Positions 16,520-24,433 of a stretch of DNA of 52,921 nt are shown one piece after another. The stretch's first letter is position 1. Each line of letters starts with the position of its first letter. Source of the DNA: Pseudomonas sp. GM74 (lineage in GTDB: Bacteria; Pseudomonadota; Gammaproteobacteria; Pseudomonadales; Pseudomonadaceae); assembly GCF_000282455.1 (NCBI RefSeq), contig NZ_AKJG01000053.1:1-52921 (forward strand), written 5' to 3'. The notes beneath the pieces were generated by a model, which saw nothing but the letters and a program-made list of their open reading frames with translations, ran no database searches and was not told where the DNA came from. The translations under genes and the position numbers were made by a program.

Positions 16520-17380
16520 ATGCGCCAAACTGTCGTTGCCTTGCGCTTTTCTTCGCTGTGCCTGTTTCCCCTGCTCCCCATTTTTGCCAGCCCCGCCCAC
16601 GCCGACGGGCAACGGCAACTGGTGGACGCCATCAACGACTATCGCGCCCATCCGCAACGCTGTGACCGGCGGCCGACGCAACGTTTATCTCCCCTGACGC
16701 TCAAGTCGAACCTGGCCCTGCCCGTCGGCTATGGCGGTGGATTGCGGGACCGGTTAAAGGCCTCCGGCTATCAGGCAACCATGGTGCGGTCCATCCGCGT
16801 GGTGGGTGCACGGGATGCCGAAGAAGCCTTCGATCTGTTCCAGGACGAGCACTGCGCCGCACTGCTCGACAACCAATACGCCGACATCGGCGTCAGCCGC
16901 GCCGGGAGTGAATGGCAAGTGGTGCTGGCACGGCCGGTGCTCGACGGAAAAACCGGCGATCCACGCAGCGCCGCACAGGCGTTGCTGGCGCAGGTCAATG
17001 CAGCCCGGGCCAAACCGCGCCTGTGCGGTCGCCAGCGTTTCGCCGCCGCGCGGCCGCTATCCTGGAGTGCAGCCTTGGGTTCCGCGGCACAAAGCCACAG
17101 CAAGGATATGGCCTACGGCAACTATTTTGCCCACCAGGACCGCGACGGTGACATGCCCTCCGACCGTGCCAGAGCCGCCGGTTACCGTGGTCGGCAGATC
17201 GGTGAAAACATCGCCGCCGGACAGGGTTCACCCAGCAAGGCCATGGCCGGCTGGCTCGCCAGCCCTGGGCACTGCGCCAACCTGATGAACCCGATGTTCA
17301 CCCAGGTCGGTGCCGCTTACGCCGCCAACGCGCGCAGCGACAACGGTGTTTACTGGACCATGCTGTTTGGCGCGCCTTGA
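16520..17380 (+). CDS. Exported CAP/SCP-domain protein with degenerate N-terminal repeat
   Basis: 286 residues with a signal peptide ending SPAHA (28). Residues about 150-286 form a standard bacterial CAP domain: AAQSHSKDMAYGNYFAH, DGDMPSDRARAAGY, GENIAAG and WLASPGHCANLMNP, holding the His/Glu cavity residues. Residues about 30-145 look like a decayed second copy: LVDAINDYRAHPQRC matches LLAQVNAARAKPRLC and the ending QWQVVLARPV matches the last strand, but the central His and GEN motifs are gone. The ribosome site is weak. Function unknown; CAP proteins are secreted and may bind lipids or act as peptidases. Confidence 0.88.
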   Translation: MRQTVVALRFSSLCLFPLLPIFASPAHADGQRQLVDAINDYRAHPQRCDRRPTQRLSPLTLKSNLALPVGYGGGLRDRLKASGYQATMVRSIRVVGARDAEEAFDLFQDEHCAALLDNQYADIGVSRAGSEWQVVLARPVLDGKTGDPRSAAQALLAQVNAARAKPRLCGRQRFAAARPLSWSAALGSAAQSHSKDMAYGNYFAHQDRDGDMPSDRARAAGYRGRQIGENIAAGQGSPSKAMAGWLASPGHCANLMNPMFTQVGAAYAANARSDNGVYWTMLFGAP

Positions 17381-17407
17381 GCCGCTGGCCGGCCCCATCT
17401 TGCGGGC

Positions 17408-17672
17408 ATTAAAAAGCCCGCACCGGGCGGGCTTTGTGGGTGAATGTAACAAGTAGGTGGCCGGTGCTGGTCTCCGGCTTACAAGGTTTATCAGGCCTCC
17501 CACAAAAGAGTCGTGAAACTGTAATGGAACTCTTCTGCTTCACACGGCATAAGGGCTGGATCCCAGCGCGGGGATCTTTCTAACCGTGTACCCTTCGGAA
17601 CGCGCCCCACGTCTCCTTGCTATCCTTTTGCGCATCAGTCTGCGTCTTCACCTACAAGGTTGAGGATAGCAA
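17408..17672 (-). ncRNA. Candidate large structured RNA (about 265 nt)
   Basis: Five consecutive stems read leftward and end in the terminator at 17435-17413. (1) A perfect 10-bp outer stem (17663-17672 with 17617-17626) encloses two small hairpins. (2) ACACGG/CCGTGT (17542-17547 with 17584-17589) encloses GATCCC/GGGATC (17559-17564, 17571-17576); its loop GCGCG can pair with CGCGC at 17601-17605, and 17551-17555 can pair with 17591-17595, both as pseudoknots. (3) AAGAGT/ACTCTT (17506-17511, 17529-17534). (4) TTGTGGG/CCCACAA (17434-17440, 17499-17505) encloses GCCGG/CCGGC. (5) The terminator. A 31-codon frame in the region is probably incidental. No known RNA class recognised and no clear promoter. 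Confidence 0.5.
17413..17435 (-). terminator. Strong terminator hairpin, best read on the minus strand
   Basis: AAAGCCCGC (17413-17421) pairs perfectly with GCGGGCTTT (17427-17435) around a 5-base loop. On the minus strand it is followed by TTTTTAA, on the plus strand only by TTTG. It can end the CAP gene, but its better side faces a leftward transcript from 17430-17680, where there is no gene. Confidence 0.65.
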
Positions 17673-17786
17673 AACAGGCACAGTTGCCAACCGGGCTTTT
17701 AGACCGATTTCGACCAGCAGAAAACATGGCAGAACGGAAAAAAACTAAGCCTCGAATCGGTCTGCGTAAGGACAGCCAGCACCTAT

Positions 17787-18076
17787 GGCCGACACAGATC
17801 AAAGTGGGAGCTGGCTTGCCAGCGAAGGGGCAGGAGCATTCAACATCAATGTCGTCTGACACGCCGCCTTCGTCGGAACGCCGCCCGGAGCAAGCCCGCT
17901 CCCACAGGGTAAATGGGTGTACGCCGATTTCGTGGCCGACACAGATCAGCGGTGGGCTGGCTTGCCAGCGAAGGGGCCGGAGCATTCAGCATCAATGTCG
18001 TCTGACACGCCGCCTTCGTCGGAACGCCGCCCGGAGCAAGCCCGCTCCCACAGGGTAAGTGGGTGTACACAGATCC
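17787..18076. repeat. 147-bp tandem duplication of a degenerate REP pair
   Basis: GGCCGACACAGATC at 17787 recurs at 17934, and nearly the whole 147-base unit between is repeated, including the ATTCAACATCAATGTCG-like centre and the right REP arm AGCAAGCCCGCTCCCACAGG. The copies differ at only a few positions (for example AAAGTGGGAGCTGG versus AGCGGTGGGCTGG). It fills most of the gene-free stretch 17381-18081. Confidence 0.85.
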
Positions 18077-18081
18077 GTGCA

Positions 18082-18714
18082 TCACGAGGGCCGACGCACC
18101 ACCCTCACCTTGCCGCTATCGCCGCCACCGCAGAACAACCGCTCGCCGCCATCGGACTCCAGCCCCGACACGCCCACGCCTTCCGGCATCTTGAGGCTCT
18201 CCAATACTTCACCGGTTTGCGAGTCGATGCGCCGCAGTTCACTCTCGTCGCCCTCCCAGGTGCCATGCCACAGCGAACCTTGCACCCAGGTCACGCCGGT
18301 GACGAAACGGTTGGATTCGAGGGTGCGCAGGATCTTGCCGGTCTCGGGGTCGATCTGATGGATCTTGCGTTCGCGGTACTGGCCCACCCACAACGTCCCT
18401 TCGGCCCAGGTCAGCCCCGAATCGGTACCTGCGCCGGGGGCAGGAATCGTCGAGAGGATGCGGCCGCTGCGGGGGTCTATCTTGTGGATGCGGTCTTCGG
18501 CGATCTGGAACAGGTGCTCCCCGTCAAACGCGGTGCCCGCATGGGCAGCGACATCGATCGAGCTCAGCACCTTGCCGCTCTCCGGGTCCAGGGCGTTGAT
18601 TTTGCTGTTGCTGGCGAACCAGACCTTTTCGCCGTCCCAGGTGACGCCGCACACATGGTCGACATCGGCGAACGGGCCATATTCACGAATGATTTCAGCA
18701 GTTGCGTTTTTCAT
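18082..18714 (-). CDS. Beta-propeller protein (glutamine-cyclotransferase/SMP-30-like repeats)
   Basis: 210 residues made of about five repeats of the pattern VWF..N.KI..LDPESGKVLSSI, HLFQIAEDRIHKIDPRSGRIL, LWVGQYRERKIHQIDPETGKIL, and so on. This is a propeller of the YncE/glutaminyl-cyclase type. No signal peptide, so it is cytosolic. A GAGGAA site precedes the start. It lies 35 bases downstream of a regulator gene on the same strand and is probably cotranscribed. No catalytic motif is evident; the role is unknown. Confidence 0.72.
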   Translation of the reverse strand: MKNATAEIIREYGPFADVDHVCGVTWDGEKVWFASNSKINALDPESGKVLSSIDVAAHAGTAFDGEHLFQIAEDRIHKIDPRSGRILSTIPAPGAGTDSGLTWAEGTLWVGQYRERKIHQIDPETGKILRTLESNRFVTGVTWVQGSLWHGTWEGDESELRRIDSQTGEVLESLKMPEGVGVSGLESDGGERLFCGGGDSGKVRVVRRPS

Positions 18715-18749
18715 CTGGCATTCCTCGATGGGGGTTGGTGGCGTTCATC

Positions 18750-19970
18750 CTAGCCACCGGGCAGCGGTGCCGGGAGTAACAAGGTCGTCGCGAATCCCGG
18801 CACCGGTGGCGTCATCCAGCGCCGTGCACGGCCACGGCCAAACCACTGCACCTTGCCCTGCTCCGCCAGTGTATCGAGCGCCCGTTGCACCGTGCGCTGG
18901 CTGGTACCCAGCGCCAGTGCCAGGGCGGAACTCGACCACGACTCGCCATCGGCGAGGCAGGCAAATACCGCGGCAAACTTTTCCTCGATCGGTTGCGCCA
19001 GCGCCACCACCTGCGTACACACCGACGATTGCAGGGCATAACCGCGGGTCGTCGCGATGACGTCGGCCAACGGCTTGAGTGCCTTGCGCAGCCTGCCGAT
19101 TTCCACACGAAGCCGGGCGCGATGGGACTCATCCGAGAGCTTCAGACGGAATGCCCGGGCGATCAGCACTTCCCGCTCAACGTCGGCGGGCCAGGCCTCG
19201 GCCAAGGCACGGGCGAGCACGAACAGGATCGGCCGCGTCGCCAGCGGCACCGACATGCCACAACCGTGCACAACGTACCGGCAGGCATCCACCACCAGTG
19301 ACGTTGAACAGAACAACGCTTCAACGTCATCGAGCAACAGCGGCCGTACTTCACCCTGGGCAATCAGGCGTGCGGCGGGGGCATCCAGCAGATACGCAGC
19401 GTGCCGGACCTCAGCGATGAGCGCGGCAATCCCTGTTTGACCAGCTGCCTGCCAGGCCCTGTTCAACGCCTCCCGCGCCGCGTGCGCTTGCACACGGCGA
19501 ATGGCGATCCCCGCCAACACCAGTTCATGGGTTGCCCGCAAGGCCGGCGGCAATGGGTCGGGGTCGAGTTCGGCCAATAACTGCTGCGCCTCGTCGAGCT
19601 GCCCGATCAACAGCAAACGGCGGATTTGCAGATAACGCGCATGGGCGGCATTGACCCGATCACCGTGGTGTTCAAGGGTGACCCGAGCCGTTTCGAGCGC
19701 CTTGACCGGCCACCCGAGCTCCCGCGTAGCCAGGGCGATTTCCGCCTCGGCCACCACACAGCGTGCCCGGGCCAGCACTTCCCTGGGTGCAAAGGCCCGT
19801 TGCGCACGCTTGACCAGCGCCCTGGCCCGCACCAGATCGCCCAGTTGCGCCATGGCGATACCGCGCAGGGCCAGCGCTGGTGCGTCGTCGCGCAAGGCCA
19901 CACGATCCAGTGCACCCAGCGGATTGCCCGCCGCCAGCGCCTGTGCGGCTGCCGTGATCATCGAGTCCAT
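18750..19970 (-). CDS. Transcriptional regulator: TPR-like repeats plus two winged helices
   Basis: 406 residues. The N-terminal half (1-230) is helical and Ala/Leu rich, TPR-like (GDLVRARALVKRAQRAFAP, ALEIARVTLEHHG-type repeats). Residues about 260-315 resemble an OmpR/SARP-type DNA-binding domain (LIARAFRLKLSDESHRARLR, then IGRLRKAL and TTRGYALQ). Residues about 330-390 form a second winged helix (LALALGTSQRTVQRALDTL, VQWFGRGRARRW). It is divergent from the DUF899 gene across 84 bases, so it likely controls that gene and its own operon with the propeller protein. Confidence 0.75.
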   Translation of the reverse strand: MDSMITAAAQALAAGNPLGALDRVALRDDAPALALRGIAMAQLGDLVRARALVKRAQRAFAPREVLARARCVVAEAEIALATRELGWPVKALETARVTLEHHGDRVNAAHARYLQIRRLLLIGQLDEAQQLLAELDPDPLPPALRATHELVLAGIAIRRVQAHAAREALNRAWQAAGQTGIAALIAEVRHAAYLLDAPAARLIAQGEVRPLLLDDVEALFCSTSLVVDACRYVVHGCGMSVPLATRPILFVLARALAEAWPADVEREVLIARAFRLKLSDESHRARLRVEIGRLRKALKPLADVIATTRGYALQSSVCTQVVALAQPIEEKFAAVFACLADGESWSSSALALALGTSQRTVQRALDTLAEQGKVQWFGRGRARRWMTPPVPGFATTLLLPAPLPGG

Positions 19971-20054
19971 CGAAATCCCGCCACGCTTGTCACTCCCATC
20001 ATTCGATACCCGGGTTTAGTCTAAATCACGACCTTTCACCAGGAGCGTACAACG

Positions 20055-20813
20055 ATGAACACGCACAAAACCGTGACCCGGGAACAATGGATGGCGGCAC
20101 GCTTGCAACTGCTCGAGGCGGAAAAGGCCCTGACCCGACGCAGCGATGAAGTGGCCAGGCAACGCCAGGCATTGCCATGGGTTCGCCTCGACAAGACGTA
20201 CCGCTTCGATACCGACAACGGCAGCGCCACCCTGGCCGAACTCTTTCAAGGGCGCTCGCAACTGCTGGTCTACCACTTCATGTTCGGCCCCGACTACACA
20301 GCCGGCTGCCCGTCCTGCTCCGCCATCGCCGATGGCTTCGACCCCGTCGTCATCCACCTGGCGAACCACGACGTGACCCTGATGGCGATATCCCGCGCGC
20401 CGTTGGCGAAACTGCAGGCTTACAAGCGCCGAATGGGCTGGACCTTCCCCTGGGCCTCGGCCGCCGACAGCGATTTCACTGCCGACTTCAATGTCTACTT
20501 CACCGAAGCCCAGCAGCGTGAAGGCTTGGTCGAATACAACTACCAGCGCGGCGGCCATGCCATGGACGCCAGTGAAATACCGGAACCGGTGAAACAGTTC
20601 GCCGCGACCTGTGGCACCGATGCGCCGACCTATACTCGCGACCGGCCGGGGTTGAGCACGTTCGTATTGGAGGACGGCGAGATCTATCACACCTACTCCA
20701 CCTACGCACGGGGCCTGGATGGATTGTGGAGCATGTATCAATGGCTCGACCGCGCGCCCAAGGGCCGCAATGAAACGGGACCCTGGTGGCGTCGGCATGA
20801 TGAATACCAGTGA
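20055..20813 (+). CDS. DUF899 family thioredoxin-like protein
   Basis: 252 residues with the family pattern: VTREQWMAARLQLLEAEKAL at the start, ELFQGRSQLLVYHFMFGP, the thioredoxin-like CPSCS (about residue 84), GWTFPWASAADSDF, and STYARGLDGLW near the end. The fold is thioredoxin-related; a redox role is likely but unproven. AGGAG lies 10 bases before the ATG. It is divergent from the two-winged-helix regulator. Confidence 0.9.
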   Translation: MNTHKTVTREQWMAARLQLLEAEKALTRRSDEVARQRQALPWVRLDKTYRFDTDNGSATLAELFQGRSQLLVYHFMFGPDYTAGCPSCSAIADGFDPVVIHLANHDVTLMAISRAPLAKLQAYKRRMGWTFPWASAADSDFTADFNVYFTEAQQREGLVEYNYQRGGHAMDASEIPEPVKQFAATCGTDAPTYTRDRPGLSTFVLEDGEIYHTYSTYARGLDGLWSMYQWLDRAPKGRNETGPWWRRHDEYQ

Positions 20814-20825
20814 GCGCCGGCGCTG

Positions 20826-20921
20826 TCACTGACCGCCGATGAAGACGTCCGCCAGCTTGTCCACCAGCGCAGGTTTGGTCTTGCGAGACCCAGCGTCGGG
20901 TCGCCCGGCCGCAGTGATCAC
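20826..20921 (-). CDS. Possible 31-codon frame coupled to the small membrane peptide
   Basis: The stop of the 27-residue peptide overlaps a GTG (GTGA, 20918-20921) that opens a 31-codon frame encoding a basic-to-neutral peptide ending KLADVFIGGQ. No ribosome site of its own and no recognised family, so coding is a guess based on the overlap alone. Confidence 0.22.
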   Translation of the reverse strand: MITAAGRPDAGSRKTKPALVDKLADVFIGGQ

Positions 20922-21001
20922 GCCGGAGGAATCGTCGCCAGCACACCGATCAGAATGGTCAACAGCAGAAAACCGCCGAGAAAAATCGTCATCTTGGCCA
21001 T
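20918..21001 (-). CDS. 27-residue hydrophobic membrane peptide
   Basis: GGGAGGCCCC precedes an ATG that opens MAKMTIFLGGFLLLTILIGV followed by LATIPPA: one membrane helix with a short polar N-terminus. The strong ribosome site and clean hydrophobic composition support a real small membrane protein. It lies downstream of the sterol-desaturase gene's stop, on the same strand but after about 60 bases. No known family. Confidence 0.45.
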   Translation of the reverse strand: MAKMTIFLGGFLLLTILIGVLATIPPA

Positions 21002-21061
21002 GGGGCCTCCCACACTATGAATTGGCGGTACAGCGGCGCCGAGGGCTACCGTACCGGAGAT

Positions 21062-22144
21062 TTATTGTGGGCTGGCGGCTGTATCCGTTACAGAGGCAGA
21101 TTGCGCTGAAAAATACGGATCAGATCCGCTTTGAGGCTGTGCTTTCCGGGGTTTTCCAGGGAAGAATTTGCGGGCGACATCCACGAAAGGCGTGACGATC
21201 AGCCCCCGCAGCGTCAGGTAACGCTCGTGATCGTTCTCACCGGTGCCGAAGTGAATGGACTCGGGTGTGGACCGGGTGACGTAGAGCGTGCCGAACATCC
21301 AGTCCCACAATGACAGATTGATGCCGAAGTTCTTGTTGAAGTGTCGCGGTGCATCGCTGTGATGAATCTGGTGTTGCGCCGGGCTGCTCAGTACCCGTTC
21401 CAGTACCGGTCCGAAGGACAACCAGACGTGGCTGTGACGCAGGTTGGCCGCCAGGGCATTGAAGATGAACACCATGTAGGTCACGCCAAACAAGGTATAG
21501 CGGCTGATCTCCCCGCCACAGACATACCAGAAGCCACCGGCAAACGCGCCGACGCAGATGATGTCCGTGAGCTTTTCGACCACTTCTTCCAGAAAGTGCA
21601 CGCGACTGGCCGTCGCCGGTACCAGCACGGGTGCCGAATGATGGACCTTGTGGAAGGCCCACAGATACCGCGAATGAAAAGCGCGATGGCCCCAGTAATG
21701 GCTGAAATCCTTGACCAGAAATACGCCCAGCCCATAGAGCAGGGTCAGCGCCAGGTGCTCCTCCACTTGCGTACGCGCGCCCCACAGGTGGGTGAAGAAT
21801 GCGATGTAGTCCGCTGAACGCAAGACGTACGGATCCACCAGGCCGACGATGGGCAGCACCAGGGCAACCTTGAGGATGGCGAGTACGAAGTAGTAGCGAT
21901 AGTCGAGCAGCGCCGAGCGATGCAGGTACACCCGGCGGCCGCCGATGAACTGCCCGAATGAGCGCGCGTCGGTCAGGCCCCTGGATTTTCGGTGGCGGAA
22001 CAGGCAATAGGCGACGCCGTAAGACATGCAGAGAAAGGCTAGACCGAGTCTGCCGTTGAAGTCGAAAATGCCCAGGAACTGCCGGGTGACCGGCTCGATC
22101 ACCCATTGGGATAAATAAAGATGGATTGTGGCAAGAACATCCAT
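21062..22144 (-). CDS. Sterol desaturase/fatty acid hydroxylase superfamily protein
   Basis: A 360-residue integral membrane di-iron oxygenase. Four to five hydrophobic segments and the histidine clusters are visible: HYWGHRAFH, HKVHHS, a lone HSHVW and QHQIHHSDAPRHFNKNFG. These eight or more His residues ligate two irons in the family. The C-terminal 30 residues are polar. It acts on a lipid or carotenoid-like substrate that cannot be named from sequence. The ribosome site is poor. A partial Fur-box-like sequence lies 34 bases upstream. Confidence 0.87.
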   Translation of the reverse strand: MDVLATIHLYLSQWVIEPVTRQFLGIFDFNGRLGLAFLCMSYGVAYCLFRHRKSRGLTDARSFGQFIGGRRVYLHRSALLDYRYYFVLAILKVALVLPIVGLVDPYVLRSADYIAFFTHLWGARTQVEEHLALTLLYGLGVFLVKDFSHYWGHRAFHSRYLWAFHKVHHSAPVLVPATASRVHFLEEVVEKLTDIICVGAFAGGFWYVCGGEISRYTLFGVTYMVFIFNALAANLRHSHVWLSFGPVLERVLSSPAQHQIHHSDAPRHFNKNFGINLSLWDWMFGTLYVTRSTPESIHFGTGENDHERYLTLRGLIVTPFVDVARKFFPGKPRKAQPQSGSDPYFSAQSASVTDTAASPQ

Positions 22145-22177
22145 ACCGGGCTGCCCGACGTAAATGGAAGGGCAATA

Positions 22178-22196
22178 GTAAATGAGAATGAGTCTT
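22178..22196. promoter_or_regulatory. Fur-box-like sequence upstream of the desaturase gene
   Basis: GTAAATGAGAATGAGTCTT matches the Pseudomonas Fur consensus GATAATGAGAATCATTATC at 12 of 19 positions, mainly the AATGAGAAT core; the second half is poor. It lies between the desaturase gene and the end of the VIT-like gene. Iron control would fit a di-iron enzyme, but the match is weak. Confidence 0.3.
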
Positions 22197-22221
22197 TAGT
22201 GTGTTGAATTATGACCGGTTG

Positions 22222-22884
22222 TCAGCCACCGAGTGCAATGATCGCAAGGATCAGCACACCCCCCGTGGCAGCCATGATCACCCCACCCTGCCATTGCGTG
22301 GCGCCAGCGTATCTGGCGAGCATCCAGCCTGCGAGGAACAGCACCACGAGCCCGATCAGGTTGGACAGGCGGATGGCGAGTGCCGTCTGATCGAGCAGTA
22401 TGAACGGCACCACCAGCGGAAATGTCGAGCCCACGACCAGCAGGAAAACTCCGAGGGCGCCCCTGAAGTCGCTCCAGCCCAGGCCGGCCCTGATCGGCAA
22501 GGAGGGCTGATCGAGCAGCCGACGGCGCAACAACTCCAGCCCCTCGCTGCCGGCCGCCGTCGCCAATTGCAACGGCAACACCTGCGCAACGAGCGCCTGG
22601 CCGGTCGCGGCGTCCGTGCCGTTGCGCAAGGCCATGTACAGCTTGATCCTGCGCGTGCGCTCGACCAGTGCGCGCAACAGGTACATGACCGCATCGGCCA
22701 GTCCCCAGGCGAGATTGCAGCCGAGTGCGGCAATCATCATCGTGCGTTCGGCTGCCTGGTCTGCCGTTGCCACGCTGATGGTGCCGGTGAACGTCATGGC
22801 CATCAGCAGGCCGAAGATCACCTCGGTAATGCGCTCGACAGGGTCAAGTACAGGCGCCCTCTCGAATTGACCATTGGTTGGCAT
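22222..22884 (-). CDS. VIT1/CCC1-like integral membrane protein
   Basis: 220 residues with about five membrane helices. The opening RITEVIFGLLMAMTFTGTIS and the following NLAWGLADAVMYLL resemble bacterial members of the VIT/CCC1 divalent-metal transporter group. The usual Glu-rich metal-binding cytosolic domain is short or absent here (RRRLLDQPSLPIRAGL). The start at 22884 (MPTNGQFER) is chosen because GAGGTGA lies just before it; the longer frame has no such site. Transport of iron or manganese is only suggested by the resemblance. Confidence 0.6.
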   Translation of the reverse strand: MPTNGQFERAPVLDPVERITEVIFGLLMAMTFTGTISVATADQAAERTMMIAALGCNLAWGLADAVMYLLRALVERTRRIKLYMALRNGTDAATGQALVAQVLPLQLATAAGSEGLELLRRRLLDQPSLPIRAGLGWSDFRGALGVFLLVVGSTFPLVVPFILLDQTALAIRLSNLIGLVVLFLAGWMLARYAGATQWQGGVIMAATGGVLILAIIALGG

Positions 22885-23035
22885 GAACTCACCTCGTCGC
22901 AGTGTGCTTGCACGGTATCGGTCGACGCTTGGGCCAGGCACCGGTTGTTCCGGCGGGATATCCGCATCCCTGTCAAGTGTAGATTGAACGGCTACACTCA
23001 TCCGCACACGTTACCTGCTTCAAGAGGAGTGGTTC

Positions 23036-23407
23036 ATGCTTGATTACTTCGCCCTGGGCCTGCTGGTCTTTGTCGGGCTTATTCTGTTTTACGGGGTCAT
23101 CCTGCTCCACGACATTCCCTATGAAATTGCCGTCCACCGCAACCACCCTCACCAGGATGCGATCCACGCCACCGGCTGGGTCAGCCTCTTCACCTTGCAC
23201 GCGCTGTGGCCGTTCCTGTGGATCTGGGCGATGGCCTATCGAGAGGACCGGGGCTGGGGTTTCAGTGACGGACACTCACCCAAAAGTCATGTGGTTCACC
23301 TCGAACAGCAGGTCGCCGAGCTGCAAGGCCGGATCGAGCGCCTGGAGGCAGCGACGGGCACGGCACAGAACCGGGTGCCGACGGACAATCTCGGCGAGGG
23401 CATTTGA
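23036..23407 (+). CDS. DUF3302 inner-membrane protein (YiaW-like)
   Basis: 123 residues with two membrane helices (residues about 4-24 and 45-67), the family segment HDIPYEIAVHRNHPHQDAIHA, and a C-terminal coiled coil (LEQQVAELQGRIERLEA). GAGGAG precedes the ATG. It is followed after three bases by an HlyD-type gene, the same pair as E. coli yiaW-yiaV, so the two products likely form one membrane complex. Confidence 0.85.
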   Translation: MLDYFALGLLVFVGLILFYGVILLHDIPYEIAVHRNHPHQDAIHATGWVSLFTLHALWPFLWIWAMAYREDRGWGFSDGHSPKSHVVHLEQQVAELQGRIERLEAATGTAQNRVPTDNLGEGI

Positions 23408-23410
23408 GCC

Positions 23411-24370
23411 ATGGATCTCTTACTCATTCTGACGTATGCCGCTCTGTGCGTAGCCATCTTCAAGATCTTCCGCATCCCCCTGAACAAATGGACGGTGCCC
23501 ACAGCGGTGCTGGGCGGGATCGTGATCATCGGTGCGCTGATTTTCACGATGAACTACAACCATCCCTACTCCGAGGTGGCGCGTTCCTATTTCGTATCGG
23601 TTCCGGTGATTCCGGTGGTCAGCGGCCAGGTGATCGATGTACCGGTAAAGACCAACCAGCCCCTGGAAAAAGGCGATGTGCTGTTTCGCATCGACCCGGC
23701 GCCGTTCGAATACCGGCTCAAATCCCTCAAGGCTCAGCTGATTGCCGCCCAGGCCGATCGCGCGCGGATCACCGAGCTGATCAAGCGTAATTTCAGCACC
23801 CAACGGGAACTGGACATGGTGGTCGCGCGCAGTGACGACCTCAAGGCACAACTGGACAGCGCGCAGTACGAACTCGACAACACCACGGTCCGTGCGCCGA
23901 GCAAAGGCTTCGTCACCCACGTTTCGCTGCGCCCGGGCATGATGGCGACCAAGTTGCCGCTGCGCCCTTCGATGGTCTTCATTCCCGCCGAAGGGCACTA
24001 CTTCTCCGCGTGGATGCGCCAGAACAGCCTGTTGCGCCTGACCGAAGGCGACGAGGCGGAAGTCGCTTTCGACGGCATTCCCGGCAAGGTGTTCGAAGGC
24101 AAGGTGAAAACCGTCGTGTCGGTCATCGCCGAAGGCCAGATCCAGCCATCGGGCACGCTGATCGGTTTCACCGGTTCACCACCGGCCGGCCGGGTCCCGG
24201 TGATCATTGAAATCACCGATCCCGACTATGCCCAGTATGCCGGCCAGATGCCCGGTGGGGCCTATGGCCAGGCCGCGTTGTACAGCCAGCATTTCCATCA
24301 CATCGCGATGATGCGCAAAATCCTTCTGCGCATGGCTGCATGGATGAACTACATCTTCCCGTTCCACTAA
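23411..24370 (+). CDS. HlyD-family membrane fusion protein (YiaV-like)
   Basis: 319 residues. Two N-terminal membrane segments (LLLILTYAALCVAIFKIF and a second near 30-50) are followed by the biotinyl-lipoyl-like segment VVSGQVIDVPVKTNQPLEKG and DVLFRIDPAPFEY, a helical hairpin, and the second lipoyl half STVRAPSKGFV-like TVRAPSKGFVTHVSLRPG. This is a periplasmic adaptor for an export or envelope system; no outer-membrane or pump gene is adjacent. It is translationally linked to the DUF3302 gene. Confidence 0.85.
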   Translation: MDLLLILTYAALCVAIFKIFRIPLNKWTVPTAVLGGIVIIGALIFTMNYNHPYSEVARSYFVSVPVIPVVSGQVIDVPVKTNQPLEKGDVLFRIDPAPFEYRLKSLKAQLIAAQADRARITELIKRNFSTQRELDMVVARSDDLKAQLDSAQYELDNTTVRAPSKGFVTHVSLRPGMMATKLPLRPSMVFIPAEGHYFSAWMRQNSLLRLTEGDEAEVAFDGIPGKVFEGKVKTVVSVIAEGQIQPSGTLIGFTGSPPAGRVPVIIEITDPDYAQYAGQMPGGAYGQAALYSQHFHHIAMMRKILLRMAAWMNYIFPFH

Positions 24371-24382
24371 CCCGGCAGTGAC

Positions 24383-24418
24383 GGCAACTGGCTCAATCCT
24401 TGAATTGGGTCGGTTGCC
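24383..24418. terminator. Possible bidirectional hairpin between convergent genes
   Basis: GGCAAC and GTTGCC pair around an inner, partly paired CTCAAT...ATTGGG stem, between the ends of the YiaV-like gene and the fusion gene. There is no T run on either side, so it is a weak terminator candidate. Confidence 0.3.
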
Positions 24419-24433
24419 GGTTCAGCGCTCGCT

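Noticed and set aside
17600..17655. 31-codon minus-strand frame (MRKRIARRRGARSEGYTVRK...) within the structured region
   Set aside because: No good ribosome site, and the bases are fully accounted for by long perfect stems; an RNA function is more likely, although a leader peptide cannot be excluded.
17787..18076. Possible CRISPR array
   Set aside because: Only two units of 147 bases, made of REP sequence, with no short repeat/spacer pattern and no cas genes.
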